Below, piece after piece: positions 34,444-42,982 of a DNA stretch of 64,000 bases (the stretch's first letter is position 1; every line of letters starts with the position of its first letter). The position numbers and the translations under genes were made by a program. The notes under the pieces are model-generated. The model worked only from the letters and a program-made list of their open reading frames with translations, did not search any database and had not been told where the DNA came from. This DNA is from Haloarcula argentinensis DSM 12282 (GTDB taxonomy: Archaea > Halobacteriota > Halobacteria > Halobacteriales > Haloarculaceae): assembly GCA_000336895.1 (NCBI GenBank), contig AOLX01000015.1, positions 245,186 to 309,185 on the forward strand, in the 5' to 3' direction.

Positions 34444-36360
34444 ATGAGCACTGTAGACAAGCAACTCGAAGACGTGAAGGCAACGATCGACGAGGAAGTC
34501 CCGCGCCGTATCTCCGTCTCGGATGTCACGTACGAGGGACCGGAACTCGTCATATACACGCGTGACCCGAAGGAGTTCGCCGCGAACAGCGACCTCGTTC
34601 GCCGGCTCGCATCGAAGCTCCGGAAACGCATCACGGTCCGCCCGGACCCGGACGTACTGGCCCCGCCATCCGAAGCAGAATCGGCGATTCGAGAACTCAT
34701 CCCGGAGGAAGCCGGCGTCATGGACCTGAACTTCCACACTGACACCGGCGAAGTCGTCATTCAGGCACAGAAGCCCGGCGTCGTCATCGGCCGCCGTGGC
34801 GCAACTCTGCGCGAAATCACGCAGGAAGTCGGGTGGACGCCCGAAGTCGTTCGGACGCCACCAATCGAATCCTCGACGGTCGACAACGTCCGGAACTTCC
34901 TCAAACAGGAGCGCGAGGACCGCCGTGACATCCTCGAACGCGTCGGCCGGCAGATCCACCGCGAGCCGATGTCGGACGACGAGTACGTCCGCATCACGAC
35001 GCTGGGCTCCTGTCGTGAGGTCGGTCGTGCCGCGTTCATCCTCTCGACGCCGGACACGCGAATCCTCATCGACTGTGGGAACAAGCCCGGCGCGAACGGC
35101 GAGAAGCCGTATCTGGACATCCCGGAGGCGTTCGGGGCCGGGACAAACGGTATCGACGCTGTCGTTCTGACCCACGCGCATCTGGATCACTCAGCACTGG
35201 TCCCACTGCTGTTCGAGTACGGCTACGACGGCCCCATCTACTGTACCGAGCCGACGCGAGACCTGATGGGACTGCTGACGCTCGATCACCTTGATACCGC
35301 CGCGGACGACGGCCGGACTCCGCCGTACGACTCCGAGATGGTCCGCGAGGCGATCAAACACACCATCCCGCTGGAGTACGGCGACGTGACCGACATCGCG
35401 CCCGATATCAAGCTGACACTGCACAACGCCGGCCACATTCTGGGCTCGTCGGTGTGTCACTTCCACGTCGGCGACGGGCTGTACAACGTCGCCTTCTCCG
35501 GCGATATCCACTACGACGACACGCGTCTGTTCGACGGCGCTGTCAACGACTTCCCGCGGGTGGAGACACTCGTGCTGGAGTCGACCTACGGCGGCCGCAA
35601 CGACTACCAGACCGATCAGGAAGACTCGGAGCGAAAGCTCAAACAGATCATTCAGAACGCCTACGACCGCGACGGGAAAGTGCTTATTCCGACCTTCGCC
35701 GTCGGTCGGTCGCAGGAACTCATGCTCGTCCTCGAAGAGGCAATGCGGAACGGCGACATCCCCGAGATGCCGGTCCACCTCGACGGGATGATCTGGGAGG
35801 CGACGGCCGTTCACACGACCTATCCCGAGTATCTCCGCGATGGCCTACAGGACCGCATCTTCGACGAAGACGAGAACCCCTTCCTGGCCGACCAGTTCAA
35901 CCCTATCGACGGCGGCGACGAGGAGCGACAGGAGATTGCCGACGGCGATTCCTCGATCATCCTCTCCACGTCCGGGATGCTCACTGGCGGCCCAGCCATG
36001 TCCTGGCTCGAACAGCTCGGCCCCGATCCTGACTCGACGCTTACCTTCGTCGGCTATCAGGCGCAGGGAACGCTCGGCAAGCGAATCCAGCGCGGCATCG
36101 ACGAGGTACCCGTCGGCGGCAGCGGGCGCAGCGAGACGGTTCCACTGGAGATGAACGTGGAGACGGTCGACGGCTTCTCCGGGCACGCCGACCGGCAGGG
36201 ACTGGAGAACTTCGTGAAGACGATGAACCCACGGCCCGAGAAGATCCTCTGTGTCCACGGCGACGAGTCCGCGACGCAGGACCTCTCCTCGTCGCTGTAT
36301 CACGACCAGAACATCCGGACCTTCGCGCCGGAGAACCTCGAAACGTTCCGCTTCCGCTGA
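34444..36360 (+). CDS. aCPSF1 / FttA: KH-domain beta-CASP RNase and transcription terminator
   Basis: A 638-aa conserved archaeal protein. Residues 1 to about 145 are KH-type RNA-binding domains (GVVIGRRGATLREI). The metallo-beta-lactamase core has the metal motif H244-A-H246-L-D248-H249 and later FSGDIHYD. The beta-CASP insert has TFAVGRSQELMLVLEEAM. The last domain has GYQAQGTLGKR and GFSGHADRQGL. It cleaves nascent RNA at U-rich sites and ends transcription, acting with RNA polymerase and Spt4/5; this role is established for archaeal relatives (aCPSF1/FttA). All catalytic motifs are intact. The gene ends with a T6 run at 36370-36375. Confidence 0.95.
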   Translation: MSTVDKQLEDVKATIDEEVPRRISVSDVTYEGPELVIYTRDPKEFAANSDLVRRLASKLRKRITVRPDPDVLAPPSEAESAIRELIPEEAGVMDLNFHTDTGEVVIQAQKPGVVIGRRGATLREITQEVGWTPEVVRTPPIESSTVDNVRNFLKQEREDRRDILERVGRQIHREPMSDDEYVRITTLGSCREVGRAAFILSTPDTRILIDCGNKPGANGEKPYLDIPEAFGAGTNGIDAVVLTHAHLDHSALVPLLFEYGYDGPIYCTEPTRDLMGLLTLDHLDTAADDGRTPPYDSEMVREAIKHTIPLEYGDVTDIAPDIKLTLHNAGHILGSSVCHFHVGDGLYNVAFSGDIHYDDTRLFDGAVNDFPRVETLVLESTYGGRNDYQTDQEDSERKLKQIIQNAYDRDGKVLIPTFAVGRSQELMLVLEEAMRNGDIPEMPVHLDGMIWEATAVHTTYPEYLRDGLQDRIFDEDENPFLADQFNPIDGGDEERQEIADGDSSIILSTSGMLTGGPAMSWLEQLGPDPDSTLTFVGYQAQGTLGKRIQRGIDEVPVGGSGRSETVPLEMNVETVDGFSGHADRQGLENFVKTMNPRPEKILCVHGDESATQDLSSSLYHDQNIRTFAPENLETFRFR

Positions 36361-36369
36361 TCTGGTTGC

Positions 36370-36375
36370 TTTTTT
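36370..36375 (+). terminator. U-tract terminator after aCPSF1
   Basis: Six T begin 10 bases past the aCPSF1 stop, the U-rich signal that this very protein recognises in other archaea. Confidence 0.5.
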
Positions 36376-36409
36376 CGTTCATTCTCTCTCCCCGATAACC
36401 GGACGAACC

Positions 36410-36416
36410 TCTATAC
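36410..36416 (+). promoter_or_regulatory. TATA box of the 51-aa membrane protein gene
   Basis: TCTATAC is centred 27 bases before the ATG at 36440. Confidence 0.5.
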
Positions 36417-36439
36417 CGCAAGCGGGTGAAGCGTCACGT

Positions 36440-36595
36440 ATGGACATCACCCAGTATCTCGACGAACTCGAACCGGTCGGGATGGTACTCGTTGGACTCG
36501 TACTGTTTATCATCCCGGAGCCTGCGACATCGACACTTGGGATCGGCCTGATGGTGCTCGGCGGCGCATGGTGGTTCTACGAGTGGAACCGGTGA
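36440..36595 (+). CDS. Small membrane protein (51 aa)
   Basis: A 51-aa protein with two hydrophobic stretches (about 14-25 and 32-46) split by the turn PEPATSTLG, so probably a two-helix hairpin in the membrane. It starts MDITQYLDELEP. The TATA box fits a leaderless mRNA. The gene at 36616 follows 20 bases later with its own Shine-Dalgarno sequence, so the two are probably co-transcribed. Function unknown. Confidence 0.65.
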   Translation: MDITQYLDELEPVGMVLVGLVLFIIPEPATSTLGIGLMVLGGAWWFYEWNR

Positions 36596-36615
36596 GATAA
36601 CTCACAGGAGTATCG

Positions 36616-36864
36616 ATGAATCACGACCGCATTCACGCGCAAGAGCCGTCACACCACCGCGACCGCTGGACAGTCGGCACAATTACCGGGATAGCTGAGC
36701 GGGACGGCCATTGCGTCGTCACCGTCGAAGACGGGGCCGGCGAGCCGACGGAACTCGTCGTCACGCTGGCCATCCGCGACCTGTTCGTCAGTCGGCTGGA
36801 GATCGGCGACGACGAAAGCCCGGTCGGCGAACGCGTCTGGTTCCGGAAACGCGGCGGACAGTAG
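36616..36864 (+). CDS. Haloarchaeal small protein (82 aa)
   Basis: An 82-aa soluble protein with a His-rich start (MNHDRIHAQEPSHHRD) followed by beta-strand-like segments (TVGTITGIAERDGHCVVTVED, then ERVWFRKRG) suggesting a small OB- or SH3-like barrel. AGGAG lies 6 bases before the ATG, a canonical ribosome-binding site that fits an internal operon gene after the 51-aa membrane protein. I do not recognise a named function. Confidence 0.6.
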   Translation: MNHDRIHAQEPSHHRDRWTVGTITGIAERDGHCVVTVEDGAGEPTELVVTLAIRDLFVSRLEIGDDESPVGERVWFRKRGGQ

Positions 36865-36901
36865 CAAGCCGCTGACGCGTCCGGGCAGCGGTGGACGGTC
36901 G

Positions 36902-37456
36902 CTACGACAGGTCGACGGTCCGGTCGGCCCAGCGTCGGAGCCGACCGAGCGCGTCGCGCTCGGCCCGGGACACCGGATTATCGACGCCCAGTTCGTCGCT
37001 GTCGAAGGCGTTGAGGACGGCTACGTCCGCCGTCTCACAGTATTCCGTAAGCCGGCTGACCGATGCGAGGTCGTGCTGGAACGGAATCGTCGCATCGTTG
37101 ACGAACACCGCACGGGGATTCTCCGGGAGCGCGTCCATCTGTTGCTCGGCACGGCGGGCGTTCTTCCGGGCGAGCGCGACCGCCTGATCGTCAGTCTCGG
37201 TTTCAGCGCGCGGTGCACTGGCGTCGATCCGAGCGATCCAGACCGCCTCCGGTACTGTGATGAATCGGTCGAGGCGGCCGCCCAGAATTGTCCCGTCGCG
37301 TTCGAGTTCGGGCGCGAAATCAAGGACGACGACGCCGGCGGCCCCTTCGCTGTCAAGCCAGGCGTCGAGGGCGTCCGCGGTCGTCCGCGTCTTGCCGACG
37401 TTGGAGGGGCCGGTGACGAGCGTCGACCCCGAGAGCGGGAACTGGAGGCCGGTCAC
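36902..37456 (-). CDS. P-loop NTPase coupled to the Nramp gene
   Basis: A 184-aa protein with an N-terminal Walker A (TGPSNVGKTRTT, residues about 15-26) and a Walker B-like strand (RAVFVNDAT, residues about 114-122). It otherwise looks like a compact RecA/ABC-type ATPase without a signature motif. The start is GTG, and its bases overlap the stop of the upstream transporter (GTGA), so translation is coupled. It may energise, gate or assemble the transporter, or be an unrelated soluble NTPase. I know of no established Nramp system with such a partner. Confidence 0.65.
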   Translation of the reverse strand: MTGLQFPLSGSTLVTGPSNVGKTRTTADALDAWLDSEGAAGVVVLDFAPELERDGTILGGRLDRFITVPEAVWIARIDASAPRAETETDDQAVALARKNARRAEQQMDALPENPRAVFVNDATIPFQHDLASVSRLTEYCETADVAVLNAFDSDELGVDNPVSRAERDALGRLRRWADRTVDLS

Positions 37457-38778
37457 GCGAGGAGTTCCTCCCGGAGGAACTTCCCGCCGAGGCCGACCAT
37501 AGCGAGGCCAAGCGCGACAGCAAACGCCAGCACGAACCCGGAGAGCGGGCCGACGCCACCGCCGAGCTGCTCGACAACGAAGTTCGCGGCCAGCCCACCC
37601 GAAACAGCGATCAGGGCTAGCCCGCCGAGGTTGGCCACGAGTGAATTTGATTCCGGAACTGCGTTGGAGTTCAGGAGATAGAGGACGAGGGCGATGGCAA
37701 AGGGTGTGCCGACCGTGCCGAGCGCGAGCACGAGGACGAGTTGCCCGAGGACGTTCCCCCCGATGAACGCGCCCGGCGCGGACAGCAGCGCAACGGCGAC
37801 GAGCAGGCCGCGGTAGCGGCTGTCCTCGATAGTGGTGCCCCAGCCGAGTTTGTCAGCCAGCAGGAACGGCGGAACGATGGTGTTGCCGCCAAGCGTCGAC
37901 ACGGCAGCACCCCACAGACCGAGCAGGAACAGCCAGCGGGCGCTGTCACCGACCAGCGGACCAAGGGCTTCAGCAGCGCCGACCGTCGTGAGGTCGCCGG
38001 AGGTGAGCACGCTTGCCGTCACCAGAAAGATGGCCAGGCTGTAGATGCCGAATGCCACCAGCATCGACGCACCCACGTCGACCGTCGCGAGGTCGTAGTC
38101 TTCACGGGTCCATCCGCGTGCCCGCATCGTGTAGGAGTGCATCGTGATGAGCGTGATGTGGACCGCGCCGCCGAGGATGCCGGCCGCGACCAGCGCGCTC
38201 CCGGACGGGATCGAGGGGACCAGTCCGGTCACCGCCGCGCCGGCATCGATCGGCACGACGAACAGACTGGCGACGAACGCGACGACGACCAGCAGGACGA
38301 GGACTTTCGCGGCCAGTTCGAGGAACCGGTAGCCCCCGCCCGCCAGCCCCGCTGCGAGAATGAGCGCCCAGACGATGCCCCAGATACGCGCGTCGATACC
38401 GGTCACCGTCGCCGAAACCGTGGCGACGGTCTTCATGATGACTAACTGTGCTACGCCGGCAGCGAGTACTGCGTCGCCGACAAGCAACCACGCCCACGTT
38501 TCGCCGAGGTGGTCCTCGACGACGGCGACGATACCCCGCTCGGTTAGCAGTCCTAACCGCATCGCTAGATACTGCGCCAGCGCTCCCGCCCCCGCGGAGA
38601 GGACGACGACCCACAGAAGACTGTAGCCGAACGCACCGCCCGCGGTAACGAGGCTGGCTATCGTCGCTGGGCCGGCGGCGATTGCGCCTGCGATCCAGGA
38701 CGGTCCCATCGCTTCGACGTAGTCGCCGAGCGTGCCTTTGCTCACAGCCGAACTGTCGACGGTTTCGGTCGAACTCAT
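37453..38778 (-). CDS. Nramp-related transporter with non-canonical metal site
   Basis: A 441-aa membrane protein with 11 hydrophobic helices and the general Nramp/MntH plan. By eye, helix 1 reads AIAAGPATIAS where Nramp has the metal-binding DPGN. Helix 6 reads GILGGAVHITLITMHS where MntH has GMLGATIMPHVIYLHS, so the usual Asp, Asn and Met ligands are replaced. It may carry a different cation (as Nramp-related Mg transporters do) or another solute. The start at 38778 has GGAGGT 1 base before the ATG; ATG 38820 is an alternative. It overlaps the P-loop NTPase gene downstream. Confidence 0.75.
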   Translation of the reverse strand: MSSTETVDSSAVSKGTLGDYVEAMGPSWIAGAIAAGPATIASLVTAGGAFGYSLLWVVVLSAGAGALAQYLAMRLGLLTERGIVAVVEDHLGETWAWLLVGDAVLAAGVAQLVIMKTVATVSATVTGIDARIWGIVWALILAAGLAGGGYRFLELAAKVLVLLVVVAFVASLFVVPIDAGAAVTGLVPSIPSGSALVAAGILGGAVHITLITMHSYTMRARGWTREDYDLATVDVGASMLVAFGIYSLAIFLVTASVLTSGDLTTVGAAEALGPLVGDSARWLFLLGLWGAAVSTLGGNTIVPPFLLADKLGWGTTIEDSRYRGLLVAVALLSAPGAFIGGNVLGQLVLVLALGTVGTPFAIALVLYLLNSNAVPESNSLVANLGGLALIAVSGGLAANFVVEQLGGGVGPLSGFVLAFAVALGLAMVGLGGKFLREELLA

Positions 38779-38952
38779 ACCTCCGGCTTGGGTGAGGCCT
38801 CCTGAAAATACTGCCGACATATCGTTCGGTGGTATTCTGCGGTAATTCAACCGCTGTACAGCGATTATGCGAAAATGACAGCGCTGGCAGAATTGACGCA
38901 CTACACGCTCATCAGGCGGAACGCTACCAGAAGGAGTACAGACTGCGCCGGC

Positions 38953-39675
38953 TCAGAGTTCGACGGTCCCGAGGTCCGATTCCAGTTCGTCGACGTGGTC
39001 GTTGTACGCGTCGACGAAATCCGCGAACTGCGGGGTGTATTCGCGGATGTCGGCCGCCGACGGGGGTTCGTACTGCGAGAGGAGATAGAGCCCGTTGCTG
39101 CCGCCGACCCGGAGGTACGACGCGCCGTCGGTGTCCCATTTGAGTTCCCAGCGCGTGCCGCCGATTCGGTCGGTGAACGTGCCGTAGTCGCCGCCCTCGT
39201 AGCGCTGGAGTTCCCGCGCGATCCGGTCACAGATCTCGCGGATGCGGCCGAGGACGCGGTCGCGCTCGGCCACGACGCCATCTGTCGTCGTGATTTCCGG
39301 GAACTCCGTCGACACGTCGTCGAGCACGCCGTCGAGCGACGCGACGTAGTCGTTGAACCCCTCGACGAAGGCGTCGTAGTCGGCAAGCGCGGCCGCCAGC
39401 GGCTCCGGCTCTGGTGGCTGTTTGGTCGAAATGACGTAGGTGTCGGAGCCGCGCGAGGGTGAGAACCGGAGGTACTCCAGGTCGCCACCCTCGTACTTGA
39501 CGGTCCACTCGCCGCGGTCGGTCTCGATGTCCGCCTGTCCGTAGTCGCCGCCTTCCAGCCGGGCGAGCTGGTAGGCGACCTGTCCGGCGTGGTCCCGGAC
39601 CGCCGCGACCAGTTCGTCACGCTGCTGTGCAACGGCCGTTGCGTCGGCGGGGTCCACCGGTGGCCACTCAGTCAC
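38953..39675 (-). CDS. Internally duplicated haloarchaeal protein
   Basis: A 240-aa soluble acidic protein built from two similar halves of about 105 residues. Each half is a helix, a YEGGDYG/LEGGDYG turn, a W-containing strand (EWTVKYEGGDLEYLRF versus RWELKWDTDGASYLRV), a YLLSQYEPP/YVISTKQPP strand and a final helix pair ending with FNDYVASLDGVLD or YNDHVDELESDLG. The halves have drifted apart, so the duplication is old. The family is unrecognised. The start is GTG at 39675, with a TATA (39697-39704) 26 bases before it. Confidence 0.65.
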   Translation of the reverse strand: MTEWPPVDPADATAVAQQRDELVAAVRDHAGQVAYQLARLEGGDYGQADIETDRGEWTVKYEGGDLEYLRFSPSRGSDTYVISTKQPPEPEPLAAALADYDAFVEGFNDYVASLDGVLDDVSTEFPEITTTDGVVAERDRVLGRIREICDRIARELQRYEGGDYGTFTDRIGGTRWELKWDTDGASYLRVGGSNGLYLLSQYEPPSAADIREYTPQFADFVDAYNDHVDELESDLGTVEL

Positions 39676-39696
39676 GGTAGACGGAAGCGCCGGGAC

Positions 39697-39704
39697 GATA
39701 ATAA
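39697..39704 (-). promoter_or_regulatory. TATA box of the duplicated-domain gene
   Basis: TTATTATC on the minus strand is centred 26 bases before the GTG start at 39675. It lies just upstream of the end of the E1-alpha gene. Confidence 0.5.
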
Positions 39705-39717
39705 CAGGCTCGGTCGG

Positions 39718-40830
39718 CTACTCGGACTCAAGCAAGGCGTCGTCGCCGTGGCGCTCGCGGAGGGCTTCAAAGTACTCACGTTGCTCGTCGATGTTCGGCG
39801 TCGACTCGGCGTACACGTCGGCGAAGAGGTCCGTCGGGTCGGCGGCGTGGGCCTCCGCGTTGTCGATAATCTCGCCGAGGCGTTCGTCGATGGTATCGTC
39901 CATCACATCGATTTTGCCATCGTCCAGCAGATTGCAGTTTCTGAGGAACGCCTCCATACGGTCCAGCGGGTCGCGTTCGCGCCACTCCTCGACCTCTGCA
40001 TCGTCCCGGTACACGTCCGGGTCGTCGGCGGTCGTATGTGCACCGAAGCGGTACTGGACGGCCTCGATGAAGATGGGTTCCTGCTCCGCTCCGTCGGCTC
40101 CCACGGCCCGCTCCCGGGCAGCCTCGGTGACGGAGTAGGTCGCCAGTGGGTCCATGCCGTCGACCTGCACGCCGTCGAAGCCGTATGCGTCGGCTTTCTG
40201 CGCCAGCGTCTGGCTGGCGGTCTGGCGCTCCCGCGGGACGGAGATGGCCCACTGGTTGTTGTTGCAAAAGAACACCGTCGGCGTCTCGAACACCCCGGCG
40301 AAGTTCATCGCCTCGTGGAAGTCCCCCTCGCTGGTGGCTCCGTCGCCGAAGTGGACGACGGCCGCCCGCTCGTCGCCCTTTTTCTTTGCCGCCCACGACC
40401 AGCCGACAGCGTGGGGCAGGTGCGCGCCGATGGAGATGTTCAGCGGGAATACGTTCACGTCGCCGAGAGCGGCGTTCCCCGCCTCGTGACCCATCCAGTA
40501 GAGGACGTACTCCCAGGGGAGTCCACGAGCGACGAGTGCACCGTGTTCCCGGTACTGATAGAAGATCGTGTCCTCATCGGCCAGTGCGTACGTTGACCCG
40601 ATCTGTGACCCCTCCTGGCCCGCCAGCGATGAGTAGGTCCCGAGCCGACCCTGTCGCTGGAGGCTTATCATCCGCTCGTCGAACCGGCGGGCGAAACGCA
40701 TATCGCGGTACATCGACACCAGTGCCTCGTCAGACAGGTCCGGGATGAGGTCCGGGTCAACGATCTCGCCATCTGAATCGAGCGCCTGCACCTGATCGTC
40801 GGGTGCCCGATTGAGAACGTCCTGTGTCAT
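39718..40830 (-). CDS. 2-oxoacid dehydrogenase E1 component, alpha subunit
   Basis: A 370-aa ThDP-dependent E1-alpha subunit of a pyruvate or branched-chain oxoacid dehydrogenase complex. The ThDP motif runs from GDG (162-164) to N192 (FCNNN). The segment YREHGALVARGLPWE and the flexible loop YRFGAHTTADDPDVYRDD (phosphorylation loop region in eukaryal relatives) are present. The partner E1-beta, E2 and E3 genes are not adjacent. Haloarchaea have several oxoacid dehydrogenase loci with undefined substrates, so this lone gene may be a paralogue. It could be annotated pdhA, but the substrate is not certain. Confidence 0.85.
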   Translation of the reverse strand: MTQDVLNRAPDDQVQALDSDGEIVDPDLIPDLSDEALVSMYRDMRFARRFDERMISLQRQGRLGTYSSLAGQEGSQIGSTYALADEDTIFYQYREHGALVARGLPWEYVLYWMGHEAGNAALGDVNVFPLNISIGAHLPHAVGWSWAAKKKGDERAAVVHFGDGATSEGDFHEAMNFAGVFETPTVFFCNNNQWAISVPRERQTASQTLAQKADAYGFDGVQVDGMDPLATYSVTEAARERAVGADGAEQEPIFIEAVQYRFGAHTTADDPDVYRDDAEVEEWRERDPLDRMEAFLRNCNLLDDGKIDVMDDTIDERLGEIIDNAEAHAADPTDLFADVYAESTPNIDEQREYFEALRERHGDDALLESE

Positions 40831-40965
40831 TTCGTACCCTACACTCGGAGAGGACCGTCAAAAAGCTGTGTTCGGCTCGGGTGGCAGTGTTTTGTGGCGC
40901 GAAGCCCTGTTGACCCCTCCCCAGATGAGACATCCTGATCCGATTGTGATCGATACAGCCGAACG

Positions 40966-40976
40966 ATTTATTAAAT
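40966..40976 (+). promoter_or_regulatory. TATA box before the 95-aa membrane protein gene
   Basis: ATTTATTAAAT is centred 28 bases before the ATG at 40999. Confidence 0.6.
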
Positions 40977-40998
40977 CAACCGTCTGTCAGTACAGGTA

Positions 40999-41286
40999 AT
41001 GACAATTCGGCGAATGTTATTTCGTGAGCCAGACGGGCGGCAGAAGGGTCTCCTGTTCTCACTCTTCGCGTTCGTTTGCATCCTTGGATGGGTATATTTC
41101 GGTATTGTACTCGACGGCCCTCACAACATGCTCTTTTTGGGTATCGCGTTCGCGTTCTCTGGGGTCGCGGAATTCCTGCCTCCGAGTCGACGACGTTCAG
41201 CGGGAGTCCTGCGAATACTCGGCCTCAGTACCCTCGTCGTCTTCGTTGTCCTCCTCATCTCGGTTCCAGAATCGATCTGGGGTTGA
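40999..41286 (+). CDS. Small membrane protein (95 aa)
   Basis: A 95-aa protein with three hydrophobic helices (about 17-37, 43-60 and 72-88) and a basic N-terminus (MTIRRMLFREPDGRQKG). A basic loop (PPSRRRS) precedes the last helix, so the N-terminus is probably inside. No conserved domain is known to me. Expression alone from its own promoter is likely. Confidence 0.6.
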   Translation: MTIRRMLFREPDGRQKGLLFSLFAFVCILGWVYFGIVLDGPHNMLFLGIAFAFSGVAEFLPPSRRRSAGVLRILGLSTLVVFVVLLISVPESIWG

Positions 41287-41364
41287 GCGCGAGCAACTGG
41301 GTTTGACCAATAGGTAGTAGCTACCTAGCGGCTGTGTCAGCAGCCCAATCGAGCCCGAGTATTC

Positions 41365-41781
41365 ATGCCGTTTCCGCCCAACGTACCCATGATGCTCGAC
41401 AAAGAAGGTCCAGCGGCAGACAGTGAGCGGGTGACGCTCTGGCGGGACCACCACCTGTCGCACACCCATGCAGTGCTCTGGACCGTCATCCTCGTCGCAA
41501 CAGTCGGGGATATCCTCCTGACAATGACCGGGCTCACGGTCGGACTACAGGAGGGCAACGTCGTCGTCAGCACGATGCTTGCGGAGTTCGGGCTGGCGGG
41601 CCTCTGGCTGGTGAAGTTCGGGGCGATGCTGTGGCTGGTCGCGGGGTGGCGACTGCTTTCCGAGCGCAACGCGACGGTCTTTCTTGCCCTGTTCGCCGTG
41701 GTGACACTCACGGTCGTCGCCTACAACTCAGTCACCATCCTGCAGTACCGCGGGATAATAACGGCTGCTGCGGGTATTTGA
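41365..41781 (+). CDS. DUF5658-like membrane protein
   Basis: A 138-aa protein with four hydrophobic helices. It has the GDILLTMTGL start of helix 1 followed by GNVVVSTMLAEFG and a late YNSVTIL, the layout of the DUF5658 family of unknown function found in haloarchaea. ATGs at 41389 and 41392 are alternative starts that drop the Pro-rich front, and a weak TATTCAT (41360-41366) fits those better. It is followed after 64 bases by thiB on the same strand. Confidence 0.6.
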   Translation: MPFPPNVPMMLDKEGPAADSERVTLWRDHHLSHTHAVLWTVILVATVGDILLTMTGLTVGLQEGNVVVSTMLAEFGLAGLWLVKFGAMLWLVAGWRLLSERNATVFLALFAVVTLTVVAYNSVTILQYRGIITAAAGI

Positions 41782-41785
41782 AGGG

Positions 41786-41804
41786 CTGAAGCCTTAGAAT
41801 TCAG
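41786..41804. repeat. Small hairpin upstream of thiB
   Basis: CTGAA (41786-41790) and TTCAG (41800-41804) flank GCCTTAGAA, just after the DUF5658-type stop and about 12 bases before a TATA-like TTAAGTA (41816-41822) that is placed 27 bases before thiB. It may be an operator for a thiamine repressor or a fragment of a mobile-element end. Confidence 0.3.
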
Positions 41805-41845
41805 GAACAGCGGGATTAAGTACCACTGGGTGTGACCACGGGGTA

Positions 41846-42970
41846 ATGGATAGACGTTCCTTCCTGACAGCGGCCGGCGCGACGGTGTCCGTCTCGTTTG
41901 CCGGCTGTGCCGGACTGGGCGGCAGCGACGGGGCAAGTACCGAAGCGTCGAACACGGACGAGTCAACCGCCACCGGGACAAGTACCGGCGACGCCGGCGG
42001 TGCCGACGAGACGCTGGTCGTCGGGACCTACAGCGCGTTCGTCGACTCGCCGTCGACGAGTCCGGGCGCGTGGGTGAAACAGCGCTTCGAGGAGGAGTTC
42101 GACGCCCGCCTGATCTGGCAGACGCCGAGCAACGAGGTCAACCACTACATCGAGCGCCGGAACGCCGGCGTCGACATCGAGGCGGATATGTACCTCGGGC
42201 TGAACACGGACCACCTCGTCCGAGTCGACGAGAACCTCGATGACGGGCTGTTCGCCGATGTCGGCGACGTGGCTGGGCAGGACGACATCAAGCCGGGCCT
42301 GCAGTTCGACCCCGACGGCCGGGCGATTCCCTACGATACCGGCTACATCAGCCTCGTGTTCGACGGCACAGCGACCACGGCACCGGAGACCTTCGATGGC
42401 CTCCTTGCCGAGGAACACGCTGGCGACCTCATCACGCAGAACCCCGCCAGTTCAGCGACCGGGCGGGCGTTTCTGCTACACACGATCAAGCAGTTCGGCC
42501 CGGACGGCTATCTGGACTACTGGAGCGACCTGCAGGACAACGACGTTCGGGTGCTTGGCTCCTGGAGCGATGCCTACAGCGCGTGGTCGGGCGGCGAAGC
42601 GCCGATGGTCGTCTCCTACTCCACCGACCAGGTGTTTGCCGACCAGAACGACGCGAACATGGAGAAACACCAGATCCGCTTCCTGAACGACCAGGGCTAC
42701 GCCAACCCGGAGGGAATGGCGGTGTTCGACGGGGCTGACACGCCCGACCTCGCCCGGGAGTTCATGGGCTTCCTGCTGCGCCCGGAGATTCAGGGCGAAA
42801 TCGCCGTCCGGAACGTCCAGTTCCCGGCAACTGACTCCGCCGAGCTTCCCGAGGACTACGCCAAACTGGCTCAGGAGCCGCCGGAACCGGTCACGTTCGG
42901 CTACGACGAACTCAAGGGCTCCGTCTCGGGCTGGATTTCTGACTGGGAACGGCAGTTCGCCTCGAACTAA
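41846..42970 (+). CDS. thiB: Thiamine ABC transporter substrate-binding lipoprotein
   Basis: A 374-aa solute-binding protein. The Tat signal (MDRRSFLTAAGATVSVS) ends in lipobox FAGC, followed by a Thr/Ser/Asp-rich surface linker to about residue 52. The mature part matches the TbpA/ThiB type: TLVVGTYSAFVDSPSTSPG, then IPYDTGYISLVFD and a late SYSTDQVFAD. It should deliver thiamine or a phosphate ester to the permease. The gene opens a three-gene operon (12-base gap to thiP, then overlap into thiQ). Iron-type relatives of this fold are an alternative, but neighbours and motif order favour thiamine. Confidence 0.85.
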   Translation: MDRRSFLTAAGATVSVSFAGCAGLGGSDGASTEASNTDESTATGTSTGDAGGADETLVVGTYSAFVDSPSTSPGAWVKQRFEEEFDARLIWQTPSNEVNHYIERRNAGVDIEADMYLGLNTDHLVRVDENLDDGLFADVGDVAGQDDIKPGLQFDPDGRAIPYDTGYISLVFDGTATTAPETFDGLLAEEHAGDLITQNPASSATGRAFLLHTIKQFGPDGYLDYWSDLQDNDVRVLGSWSDAYSAWSGGEAPMVVSYSTDQVFADQNDANMEKHQIRFLNDQGYANPEGMAVFDGADTPDLAREFMGFLLRPEIQGEIAVRNVQFPATDSAELPEDYAKLAQEPPEPVTFGYDELKGSVSGWISDWERQFASN

Positions 42971-42982
42971 CGACCACGGACT

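Noticed and set aside
39589..40596. Antisense frame over the E1-alpha gene
   Set aside because: The ThDP motif is on the minus strand, and the antisense peptide is Arg/Val-rich without family features.
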